Below, piece by piece: positions 51,020 to 58,180 of a stretch of DNA of 64,000 nt; within the stretch, counting starts at the first letter, position 1, and every line of letters begins with the position of its first letter. Position numbers and translations under genes: made by a program. This DNA comes from Actinomadura nitritigenes. Its GTDB lineage: Bacteria; Actinomycetota; Actinomycetes; Streptosporangiales; Streptosporangiaceae. The DNA lies in contig NZ_JAGEOK010000012.1 in NCBI RefSeq assembly GCF_017573545.1, positions 233,064 to 297,063 of the forward strand. Direction: 5' to 3'. Below the pieces are notes generated by a model, which saw only the letters and a program-made list of their open reading frames with translations, did no database searches and had not been told where the DNA came from.

Positions 51020-52088
51020 ACTCTTCCACCGCCTTGAGCGTCTCGCCCTTGTCGAGGCCGAGGTGTTCCAAGATCGTATAGCGGCCGGGACGGGTGCGCG
51101 GGGCGTACAGCACGGCCTCCGCGAACTGCTCCTCGGTCAGGCCGACGTCCGCCGGGAACCGGGGCAGCCCGTGCCGGCCGAGGCAGGTGAGGATCTCCGC
51201 GAGGCGCTCCCCCGCGGAGTCGCCGGCGTCCGCGCCGCCGAGCCGGGTGGCGCGCAGGTGGTAGCAGAACGCCGCGCCGATCCCCGCCAGCTCCCCGTGG
51301 TTGGCCGTCCCCGGGTAGAGCTGGTCGATGGCGTGCAGGATCTCGTGGTCGCCGCCGCTCGCCGGGCGCGAGTCGCCCGCGAACGACATCGCCATCCCCG
51401 ACAGCACGAGGCCCTCGGCGAGGACGGTGAGGAACCGGTCGGACTCGATGGAGCCCGGCTGGTGCAGCAGTGCCTCCGCGGCGGTGCGGGCGACGGTCAG
51501 CGCCATCCGGTCGACGCGCTCGCCGCACTGGTCGGCCGCGAGGAGCCAGTCGTCCACCGCGGAGAAGTTGCTGACCACGTCGCCGATCCCGGCGCGGACG
51601 AGCCGGTCGGGCGCGGCGTGCACGTAGTCGAGGTCGACGACCATCGCCAGCGGCATCACGACGCCGAACGAGCCCTTGCCCTTGTCGTGCTCCAGGGACG
51701 CGACCGGGGAGCAGATCCCGTCGTGGGACAGGTTCGTGGCGACGGACACCATCGGGATGCCCGACAGCGTCGCCGCGTACTTGGTCGCGTCGATCGTCCG
51801 GCCGCCGCCGATGCCGACGACGGCCTCGAACGTCCCGCCGCGCAGCTTGCCGGCGAGTCCGACGGCGGCGTCGACGGTGCCGCCCTCGACCCGGAACACC
51901 TCGCAGGCCGACAGGGACGGGCGGACGTGCTCGGCGATGTGGTCGCCTTGGCCTTGGCCGACGGCGATCGCCACCCGTCCCTCGGTGGCGATGCGCTTGT
52001 CGGCGAGCAGCTCGCCGAGGGCGGCGACGGCACCGCGCCGCACGTCGATGGAGAGCGGCGCGTTCAGCATCCGCGTCAGCAGGGGCAT
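50997..52088 (-). CDS. Glycerol-1-phosphate dehydrogenase-like iron/zinc alcohol dehydrogenase
   Basis: This protein of 363 residues has the NAD-binding GIGGGRTIDATKYAA and the G1PDH-type signature ATNLSHDGICSPVAS. Metal ligands are visible: the Asp of SAVDDW, the His of GGDHEILHAIDQ and the His of ANHGELAGIGA. Such enzymes (archaeal EgsA, Bacillus AraM) reduce dihydroxyacetone phosphate to sn-glycerol-1-phosphate, the enantiomer of the usual bacterial glycerol-3-phosphate. Other polyol phosphates are possible. It is flanked by a cytidylyltransferase and a CDP-alcohol phosphotransferase, suggesting its product is activated with CTP and then transferred. Confidence 0.85.
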   Translation of the reverse strand: MPLLTRMLNAPLSIDVRRGAVAALGELLADKRIATEGRVAIAVGQGQGDHIAEHVRPSLSACEVFRVEGGTVDAAVGLAGKLRGGTFEAVVGIGGGRTIDATKYAATLSGIPMVSVATNLSHDGICSPVASLEHDKGKGSFGVVMPLAMVVDLDYVHAAPDRLVRAGIGDVVSNFSAVDDWLLAADQCGERVDRMALTVARTAAEALLHQPGSIESDRFLTVLAEGLVLSGMAMSFAGDSRPASGGDHEILHAIDQLYPGTANHGELAGIGAAFCYHLRATRLGGADAGDSAGERLAEILTCLGRHGLPRFPADVGLTEEQFAEAVLYAPRTRPGRYTILEHLGLDKGETLKAVEEYVQAHGG

Positions 52089-52130
52089 GGGCCTCCTCGC
52101 TCGGGGTCGTCCCGCGTGGCGCCGGCGGCG

Positions 52131-52862
52131 TCAGTAGGTCTTGGCGATCCGGCGGGCCTTCTCCAGGTCGTCGTGGTTGTCCACTTCGACCCACTCGACC
52201 GCGCCGATCGGCGCGACCGCTATGCGGCCGCCCCGGTTCACCAGCTCCTGGTAGCCGTCCTCGTAGTACTGGTCGGGGTTCGCCTCCCAGGTCGCCTTGA
52301 GGGCGTCCGCGAGGGGCTCCGCGGCGGCGGGCTCGATCAGGGTGGCGCCGATGTACTCGCCATAGGCGGTGGACGGGTCCATCAGCTTGGTGATCGTCTT
52401 CAGGTGCTCGCCCTCGTCGAGGATGACCTTCATCTCCTCGTCGGCGAGAGTTTTCACGTTGTCCACGGCGAGGAGGATGTCCGGCCCGCGGTTGGCCAGT
52501 AGCGTCTTCTCGACGCTCACCGGATGGACCGTGTCGCCGTTGACCATGAGGACGCCCTTGGAGAAGTGCTCCCGAGCCAGCCACATGGAGTAGGCGTTGT
52601 TCCACTCCTCGGCCTTGTCGTTGTGAACCAGCGTGATGGACACGCCGTACTTCTCCTCGAGGGCGGCCTTGCGCTCCTCGACCGCGCCGGCGCAGTAGCC
52701 GACGACGATGACCACGTCGGTCAGGCCGACCTCGGCGAGGTTGCCGAGGGCGATGTCCAGGATGGTGGTCTCGCCGTCCACGGGGACCAGGGCCTTGGGG
52801 AGGGTATCGGTGTACGGCCGCAGCCTCCGGCCCGCGCCCGCCGCCAGCACCATGCCGATCAT
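52131..52862 (-). CDS. LicC-like phospho-alcohol cytidylyltransferase
   Basis: This protein of 243 residues has MVLAAGAGRRLRPYTDTLPK, the nucleotide site; NGDTVHP, the metal site; and EEWNNAYSMWLA, the NN..S pattern of LicC-type phosphocholine cytidylyltransferases. The WVEVDNHDDLEKAR motif closes the fold. Substrate is inferred from the operon: glycerol-1-phosphate or another polyol phosphate made by the next gene is as likely as phosphocholine. The GGAGGAAGAGAAGG tract precedes the ATG, which overlaps the DUF5941 stop by 4 bp. A 42-bp gap follows. Confidence 0.85.
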   Translation of the reverse strand: MIGMVLAAGAGRRLRPYTDTLPKALVPVDGETTILDIALGNLAEVGLTDVVIVVGYCAGAVEERKAALEEKYGVSITLVHNDKAEEWNNAYSMWLAREHFSKGVLMVNGDTVHPVSVEKTLLANRGPDILLAVDNVKTLADEEMKVILDEGEHLKTITKLMDPSTAYGEYIGATLIEPAAAEPLADALKATWEANPDQYYEDGYQELVNRGGRIAVAPIGAVEWVEVDNHDDLEKARRIAKTY

Positions 52863-53464
52863 GCCTTCTCTTCCTCCCAGTAGACCATCACACCGCCGCC
52901 GCGACCGGACCGCGCCCACATGACGACGCCCTCGCTGCCGAACAGCACACCAAGGTAGGCGGCCAGCGCGGCGTACGCGAGCGGAAGGAGTCCGCAGAGG
53001 CCCGCGAAGGCCACACAGAGCATCCGGCCCTCCCAGCCGAGACCGGCGCGGAGGGCGAGCCCCCACGTCCGGACTCCCTGGCGGGAGCGGTACGCGACGT
53101 CGCAGTGGTGGAGCGCGAGGACGGCCGCCAGCACGTAGACGAGCGGTGCCGACACTCCCTGCGCAAACCCCAGTACGGCGAGGTAACCATACTCGATCGC
53201 GCGGATTATGGGCGGTACGAGCCAGTCCAGCCGTCCGGTGTGCGGATGGCCTGCGGAAGGACCCGCCAGAAGGATCACCACGATCGGGGCGAGCAGCGCG
53301 GGGGCCGGCGGGCCGGGCGCACCGGCGGCGAGCAGCAGCGCGGTGACGCCCGCGGCGGCGGCCGCGGCGGGCAGCGGCGGGAGCCGGCCGCGCGCCGTCC
53401 GGCCCAGCACCAGGCACACGGGCCCGTCGTCGCGGTGGTCCCCGACCTGGACGGCGGCGTTCAC
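52859..53464 (-). CDS. DUF5941 membrane protein
   Basis: This protein of 201 residues matches the actinobacterial DUF5941 family by its LDWLVPPIIRAIEYGYLAVL, LAVLALHHCDVAYRSRQG and WGLALRAGLGWEGRMLCVA segments, with about five hydrophobic stretches. In related genomes this domain is often fused to CDP-alcohol phosphotransferase-like sequence; here they are separate genes overlapping by GTGA. Role is unknown. The HHCDVAYR and WEGR motifs are conserved-looking polar positions inside helices and could line an active site. Confidence 0.75.
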   Translation of the reverse strand: MNAAVQVGDHRDDGPVCLVLGRTARGRLPPLPAAAAAAGVTALLLAAGAPGPPAPALLAPIVVILLAGPSAGHPHTGRLDWLVPPIIRAIEYGYLAVLGFAQGVSAPLVYVLAAVLALHHCDVAYRSRQGVRTWGLALRAGLGWEGRMLCVAFAGLCGLLPLAYAALAAYLGVLFGSEGVVMWARSGRGGGVMVYWEEEKA

Positions 53465-54291
53465 CGGTCCGCCGGTCCCGGCAGGGGCGCCGCGTGCGCG
53501 AGCGAGCCGCGCGCGTGCCCGGCGAGGACGAACGCGGCGGCGGCCGAGCCCCACACCAGCAGGACCGCGAAGGTGACCCGGGCGCCCGCGAGCGCGGCGG
53601 TGACGGCGATCAGCGCGAACCGCTCGCCGGCCGGGAGCGCGAGGGCCCGCACCGCGCGGCGCGCGGCCTCGTTGCGGATGCGGTCCGGCCGCGGGCGCCG
53701 GCCGTACCGGGACGTCGCGTAGGACGCGTCCATCGTGTGGCGGACCGACAGGAGCACCAGCGCGGCCACCGCCGCCGCCCACGCGTTCCCGGCGAGGCCG
53801 GGCCCGCCCGGCGGCTCGGCGCCGGCCCCGACCGCGAGGCCCGCGTACGCGGCGGCCTCCTTGGCCCGGCCGAGGACGCCCGCCGGCCACGCGGTCCCGG
53901 GCGCGCCCGCCGCGCGCGCCAGCCCCGCCTCCACGCAGTCCAGGACGAACGAGGCGTAGAGCAGGCCCGCACCCGCGATCATCCCGGCGCGGGAGCCGGC
54001 GGAGAACCAGACCGCCGCCAGCGCCCCGAAGCAGAACGAGATGCCCGCCACGGTCCCGGGCGCGAGGCCGCGCGACGCCGCCCAGCGCACGAGGTACGGG
54101 GCGTACCCGCCGACCGCGTACGCCGCGACGAGGCCGTCGCCGCGGTGCGACGGGCCGCGGCGGCGCTCCGCGCGCCCGGGCGTCCCGCGTCCGGCGGCCC
54201 GCTCCGGGCGGGCGCGGTTCTCCTCCACGGCGTCGGCCGCCTCCGGTACGTTGAGCGTGGCGGGCCGGCGGCAGGGGCGCACCCTGGCCAT
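53461..54291 (-). CDS. Degenerate CDP-alcohol phosphotransferase-like membrane protein
   Basis: This protein of about 276 residues has the helical pattern of CDP-alcohol phosphotransferases, but the catalytic motif is broken. D118, A125 and R126 remain; the second Asp is E121, the Gly is A122, and the downstream Gly and two Asp positions are W135, V139 and A143. It can hardly bind two metals. It may be a structural partner of the active enzyme at 50138-51019 or of DUF5941. The ATG at 54291 has GGAGG 5 nt upstream; an ATG at 54318 is weaker. It is the first gene of the six-gene operon. Confidence 0.75.
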   Translation of the reverse strand: MARVRPCRRPATLNVPEAADAVEENRARPERAAGRGTPGRAERRRGPSHRGDGLVAAYAVGGYAPYLVRWAASRGLAPGTVAGISFCFGALAAVWFSAGSRAGMIAGAGLLYASFVLDCVEAGLARAAGAPGTAWPAGVLGRAKEAAAYAGLAVGAGAEPPGGPGLAGNAWAAAVAALVLLSVRHTMDASYATSRYGRRPRPDRIRNEAARRAVRALALPAGERFALIAVTAALAGARVTFAVLLVWGSAAAAFVLAGHARGSLAHAAPLPGPADR

Positions 54292-54423
54292 CGGCGCCTC
54301 CAGGCGAGATCGAAGCATGCGGGTGACTGCTCAGCGTAGCGACTCGATGACCGGGTGTCGCAGGAACGGGCGCGCACGCCCCGCGGGCGCAGCCGAGCGG
54401 CGCGAGGGCGGCGAGAGGGAGAG

Positions 54424-55125
54424 ATGGCGGCGCGGACGGTGGCGGTGGTGCTCGCCGGCGGGGTCGGCGAGCGCATGGGCGCGGGACGCCCCAAGCAGCT
54501 CATCGAGGTGGGCGGGCGGCCGATCCTGGCGCACGCAATCGCCGCGTTCGACGCCCATCCCGGCATCGGCGAGGTGGTGGTGGTGATGGCCGCCGGGCAC
54601 CTGCGCGAGGCGGGCGTGATCGCCGCGCCGTTCCGCCGGGTCACGGGCGTGGTGGAGGGCGGCGCGACCCGTACCGCCTCGACCGTCGCGGCGCTGCGCG
54701 TGCTGGAGGACCACCCCGACGACACGCGCGTGCTGTTCCACGACGCGGCCCGCCCGTTCGTGGACGCCCCGGTCATCGACCGGGTGCTGGACGCGCTGGA
54801 CGGCCACGACGCCGTCGCGGTGGGCGTGCCGTCGCCGGACACGATCGTCGTCGTCGAGGACGGGGTGGTCGCGTCCATGCCGCCGCGCGAGACGATGAGC
54901 CGGTTCCAGACCCCGCAGGGGTTCCGGCTCGGCACCATCCGCAAGGCCTACGAGCTGGCCCTCGCCGATCCGGCGCTGCGCGCCACCGACGACTGCGGGA
55001 TCGTGCACCGCTACCTGCCGGACGTGCCGATCCGGGTGGTCGCGGGCAGCGAGCGCAACCTCAAGGTCACCCAGCCGCTCGACGCGGTGGTCGCCGAGCA
55101 CCTCGCCCAGGAGGACCTGCCTTGA
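54424..55125 (+). CDS. IspD/TarI-like cytidylyltransferase
   Basis: This protein of 233 residues has LAGGVGERMGAGRPKQLIEV, HDAARPFV, PSPDTIVVV, TPQGFRL, TDDCGIV and SERNLKVTQPLD, the full set shared by IspD (MEP pathway) and TarI (ribitol-5-phosphate cytidylyltransferase). Actinobacterial ispD genes usually sit next to ispF and carD, which are absent. Instead it is coupled to a glycerophosphodiesterase and diverges from a CDP-alcohol operon, so TarI-like activation of a polyol phosphate is at least as likely. GGGAGAG precedes the ATG directly. Confidence 0.85.
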   Translation: MAARTVAVVLAGGVGERMGAGRPKQLIEVGGRPILAHAIAAFDAHPGIGEVVVVMAAGHLREAGVIAAPFRRVTGVVEGGATRTASTVAALRVLEDHPDDTRVLFHDAARPFVDAPVIDRVLDALDGHDAVAVGVPSPDTIVVVEDGVVASMPPRETMSRFQTPQGFRLGTIRKAYELALADPALRATDDCGIVHRYLPDVPIRVVAGSERNLKVTQPLDAVVAEHLAQEDLP

Positions 55126-55874
55126 TCTTCGAGAAGTCCCCGACCGTCATCGGTCACCGCGGCTACGGCGCGGGCCGGCTCACCCCGCCCGGCGCGGCGT
55201 CGCCGGTCGCGGAGAACACCCTCGAGTCCCTGCTCGCCGCCGCTGCGGCGGGGCTGTCCTGGGTGGAGATCGACGTGACCCGCACCGCCGACGACCACCT
55301 CGTCCTGCGGCACGACCCGACGGTCGAGGGCGGCGACCACATCGTGGACATGCCCGCCGACGCCAGCGGCCTGCCGCTGCTCACCGAGATCTTCGAGGCG
55401 CTGCCCGCGGACGTGGCGATCGACGTCGACGTCAAGACCGTGCTGGAGGACGCGGTGGACGCCCCGTCCCGCCGGACGGGGGCGCTGCTGCTGCCGGTGC
55501 TGAAGCGCGAGGCGCGGCGGCGCCGGCTGCTGGTCACCTCGTTCGACCCGGCGCTGCTGGTGTTCCTGCGCGGCGAGCTGCCGGACGTCCCGCTGGGCCT
55601 GCTGACCTGGCTGCGGTTCCCGATGTGGCACGCGGTCCCGGCCGCGGCGGGGCTGGACCTCCAGGCCATCGCGGTGCACACCGGCTCGTGCGGGTTCGAG
55701 CACCCCGACAGCCGGCTGCGGCCGCTGGAGCACTGCGTGGACGTCGCGCACCAGGCCGGCCTGGACGTGATCGCCTGGTGCCCGGCGGCCGACCGCGCCC
55801 CGGACTACGCGTGCGCCGGGGTGGACGCGATGGTCGTCAACGACGTCCCCGGCGTGCTGTCGACGCTGGCGTAG
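55122..55874 (+). CDS. Glycerophosphodiester phosphodiesterase family protein
   Basis: This protein of 250 residues starts at a TTG overlapping the previous stop, with GGAGG 8 nt upstream. GDPD motifs are VIGHRGYG (H12, R13), AENTLESLL, SWVEIDVTRTADDHLVLRHDP with the metal-binding Glu and Asp and the catalytic His, and IDVDVK. It has no signal peptide, so it is cytoplasmic. It would release glycerol phosphate from deacylated phospholipids or from teichoic-like phosphodiesters, and could feed the cytidylyltransferase encoded with it. Confidence 0.9.
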   Translation: MIFEKSPTVIGHRGYGAGRLTPPGAASPVAENTLESLLAAAAAGLSWVEIDVTRTADDHLVLRHDPTVEGGDHIVDMPADASGLPLLTEIFEALPADVAIDVDVKTVLEDAVDAPSRRTGALLLPVLKREARRRRLLVTSFDPALLVFLRGELPDVPLGLLTWLRFPMWHAVPAAAGLDLQAIAVHTGSCGFEHPDSRLRPLEHCVDVAHQAGLDVIAWCPAADRAPDYACAGVDAMVVNDVPGVLSTLA

Positions 55875-55894
55875 CGGCGCCCGCCGGTGCTGCG

Positions 55895-55925
55895 GCGCCC
55901 GCCCGTATGGCTGTGCGGGCGGCGC
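55895..55925. terminator. Hairpin terminator between convergent genes
   Basis: A 10-bp stem with one bulge (left 55895-55905, right 55916-55925) and a 10-nt loop lies between the GDPD stop and the stop of the membrane protein on the other strand. Confidence 0.5.
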
Positions 55926-55926
55926 G

Positions 55927-56757
55927 TCAGCGGTCGCCGCGCAGGTCGTCGCCGCCGTACATCTGAGTCCACTCGCCGACGCCGTCGGCGGAGCCGCCCT
56001 GGGAGGACGGCTTGCCGCCGTTGTCGTCGAACGGCACGGCGCCGGACGCCGGACGCGCCGGAGAGTCGGCCTGCGGAGCGGACGGCGACGGGGAGCCCGC
56101 CTGCGGGAGGCCAGGCTGCGCCGAGCGCCCGTACTGAGGCTGCCCAGAAGGCTGCGCGGGGGGCTGCCCGTACTGAGGAGGCCGCCCCCATGGCGAGTCC
56201 TGTGCGGGCGCCTGAGGCGCGCCCATCGGCGCCGGAGCCCCCGGGGCGCCCGGCGCTCCGGGCGGCGGGCCCATCGGCGCGGGCGGCGGCCCGGCGTAGC
56301 GCGGCGCGGCGGCCCCGGCCGTCCGGGCGCGCCACCGCGACGGCGGCACCGACGCCACGACCAGCGCGACGCCGAGCAGGAGGAACACGCCGAACGTGGC
56401 GAGGTTCAGGTACCCCATGGTGAGGTTGTCGGGGAAGGACTTCTTGGCCGTGTTCCGCATCGCCCACTCGGCGTCGGCGATCCACAGCAAGCCGACGGCC
56501 GTGTAGATGACGCCGGGGACCAGCGAGGCGATCGGCGACACCCGTGATCCCACGACGAGCCCCAGCACGACCGCGGCGACAAGGAGCAGCCCGGCGCCGG
56601 TCCACAGTTCACTGCCGTGATAGTTGCGGAACGTCACCGCGTAATAGCGCTGCGTCATGGACATCTTGTAGGTGCCCATGACCAGGCAGTACGTGAGTAT
56701 GGCGGTCGCGATGAGCCCGACCACCGCGCCGATTCCGTGGCGTGCGCCGTTGGACAT
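55927..56757 (-). CDS. Four-helix membrane protein with Pro/Gly-rich tail
   Basis: This protein of 276 residues has four hydrophobic helices within the first 140 residues, including IGAVVGLIATAILTYCLVMG and GVFLLLGVALVVASV. A cytoplasmic tail of about 130 residues is rich in Pro, Gly, Gln and Ala (APMGPPPGAPGAPGAP, PPQYGQPPAQPSGQPQYG). Such proteins are common and mostly unnamed in actinobacteria; the tail may bind partners or SH3-like domains. There is no catalytic motif. A hairpin upstream separates it from the GT2 gene. Confidence 0.7.
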   Translation of the reverse strand: MSNGARHGIGAVVGLIATAILTYCLVMGTYKMSMTQRYYAVTFRNYHGSELWTGAGLLLVAAVVLGLVVGSRVSPIASLVPGVIYTAVGLLWIADAEWAMRNTAKKSFPDNLTMGYLNLATFGVFLLLGVALVVASVPPSRWRARTAGAAAPRYAGPPPAPMGPPPGAPGAPGAPAPMGAPQAPAQDSPWGRPPQYGQPPAQPSGQPQYGRSAQPGLPQAGSPSPSAPQADSPARPASGAVPFDDNGGKPSSQGGSADGVGEWTQMYGGDDLRGDR

Positions 56758-56801
56758 GGCAACCTCCTCGCGTCCGGCGGGCGTGATCCCGTCGAACCTA
56801 A

Positions 56802-56836
56802 CCCTGAGACGTGCGGGAACGCACGGGGGTTCAGGG
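56802..56836 (-). terminator. Hairpin after the ExoA-like GT2 gene
   Basis: CGTGCG (56810-56815)/CGCACG (56820-56825) closes a GGAA tetraloop, extended by CCCTGA (56802-56807)/TCAGGG (56831-56836) across an internal loop. It begins 21 bp beyond the GT2 stop on the minus strand. Confidence 0.5.
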
Positions 56837-56857
56837 CAGTTCTGCCGGAATTCGCCG

Positions 56858-57925
56858 CTACACCACCGGTTCGCCGGGTTTGGCGGGCGCCGGCTGGCCG
56901 AGCCGCGGCGGGCTGGTCAGGAACCCGACCCCCCAGGTCACGTGCATGGTCGCGAAGACCAGCGGGAGCCGCACCCAGGCGGACGGCGACAGCCCGCGCC
57001 CCTCGACGGCGGCGCCGACGATCATCGCGGCCGCGTAGCCGCCGGGCAGGAGCCAGCCGGGCCAGAACCCGAACGCCCCGGCGACCACGCCCGCCGTCAT
57101 CGCGACCACGGCGATGGGCGGCGCGAGGTAGCGCAGGTTGAGGGTGCCCTGGTGCTCGCGGCCGACGACGCGGCGCCAGCGCCCGGTGTGGAAGTACTGC
57201 TTGGCGAGGGCGCGCAGGTTGGGCCGGGGACGGTAGGTGACGCGCATCCGCGGCGTGAAGAAGATCCGCCCGCCGGTCTGCCGGATGCGGTGGTTCATCT
57301 CCCAGTCCTGGGCGCGGGTGAAGGTCTCGTCGTACCCGCCGACCCGATCGAGCGCGCTGCGCCGGAACGTGCCGAGGTAGACGGTCTCGACCTCGCCGGC
57401 CTCGCCGCCGGTGTGGAAGCGGGCGTTGCCGACGCCGATCCGGGACGTCATGGCGCGGGCGACGGCCTGCTCGAAGGGGGTGACGCCCTCGGCGGCCATG
57501 ATGCCGCCGACGTTGTCGGCGCCGGTCTCCTCCATCGTCTCGACCGCGGCGCGGACGTAGTCGGGCGGCAGCAGCGAGTGCCCGTCCACCCGGACGATGA
57601 TCGAGTACTGCGACGCCCTGATCGCGATGTTGAGGCCCTGCGGGGTGCGCCCGGTCGGGTTGGCGACCACGACGATGCGGGGATCCTCGCCGGCGAGCCG
57701 GCGGGCGATCTCCTCGGTGCGGTCGCGGGACGGCCCGACGGCGAGCACGAGCTCCATCTCGCCGGGGTAGTCCTGGGACATGATCCGCCGGACGGAGTCC
57801 GTCAGGTGGCGCTGCTCGTTGAGGACCGGCATGACCACCGACACCGCGGGCCAGGTGCGTTCGCCGCCGGTGCGCTGCTGCGTTCCGTGCCGTGTCGTGC
57901 GCTGGGCGTGGGGAGATGGATTCAT
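56858..57925 (-). CDS. GT2 glycosyltransferase, ExoA-like, membrane associated
   Basis: This protein of about 355 residues opens VSVVMPVLNEQRHLTDSVRR. The GT-A core has VRVDGHSLLPPDYV with the DxH metal site of ExoA-type enzymes, GGIMAAEGVTPFEQAVA and FTRAQDWEMNHRIRQ near residue 215, containing the ED-type base region. Three hydrophobic helices near residues 260-335 anchor it. ExoA-like enzymes add sugars to polyprenyl-linked exopolysaccharide units. The ATG at 57925 has no strong Shine-Dalgarno. It diverges from the second LCP gene, which could attach the resulting polymer. Confidence 0.85.
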   Translation of the reverse strand: MNPSPHAQRTTRHGTQQRTGGERTWPAVSVVMPVLNEQRHLTDSVRRIMSQDYPGEMELVLAVGPSRDRTEEIARRLAGEDPRIVVVANPTGRTPQGLNIAIRASQYSIIVRVDGHSLLPPDYVRAAVETMEETGADNVGGIMAAEGVTPFEQAVARAMTSRIGVGNARFHTGGEAGEVETVYLGTFRRSALDRVGGYDETFTRAQDWEMNHRIRQTGGRIFFTPRMRVTYRPRPNLRALAKQYFHTGRWRRVVGREHQGTLNLRYLAPPIAVVAMTAGVVAGAFGFWPGWLLPGGYAAAMIVGAAVEGRGLSPSAWVRLPLVFATMHVTWGVGFLTSPPRLGQPAPAKPGEPVV

Positions 57926-58180
57926 GTGGGCTCGCGGGCGCACCTCGGCCGTGGCGACGGGGTGCCGCGGCCGGAGGGGTGCCCCCCTTCCTCTCTCTCG
58001 CTTGCTTGTCTGACGCAGCCCACGCCACCCAGGTTTGCGTGCGGGCCGCCGGGGTGTGGTCAAGACGGCGCCACGTTACTGCAAGGACACGAGGCCCAGG
58101 TAGCGAACGGACGGGTGTTCCCCACTTTAGAGTGGTGTGGACCCACGCGAGAACGAGGTCTTCGGGAGGCGGGCGTCGGC

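Noticed and set aside
57892..58180. Upstream in-frame extension of the second LCP gene
   Set aside because: The extra residues lack conservation and run through the divergent promoter region. The ATG at 58181 begins the usual polar tail.
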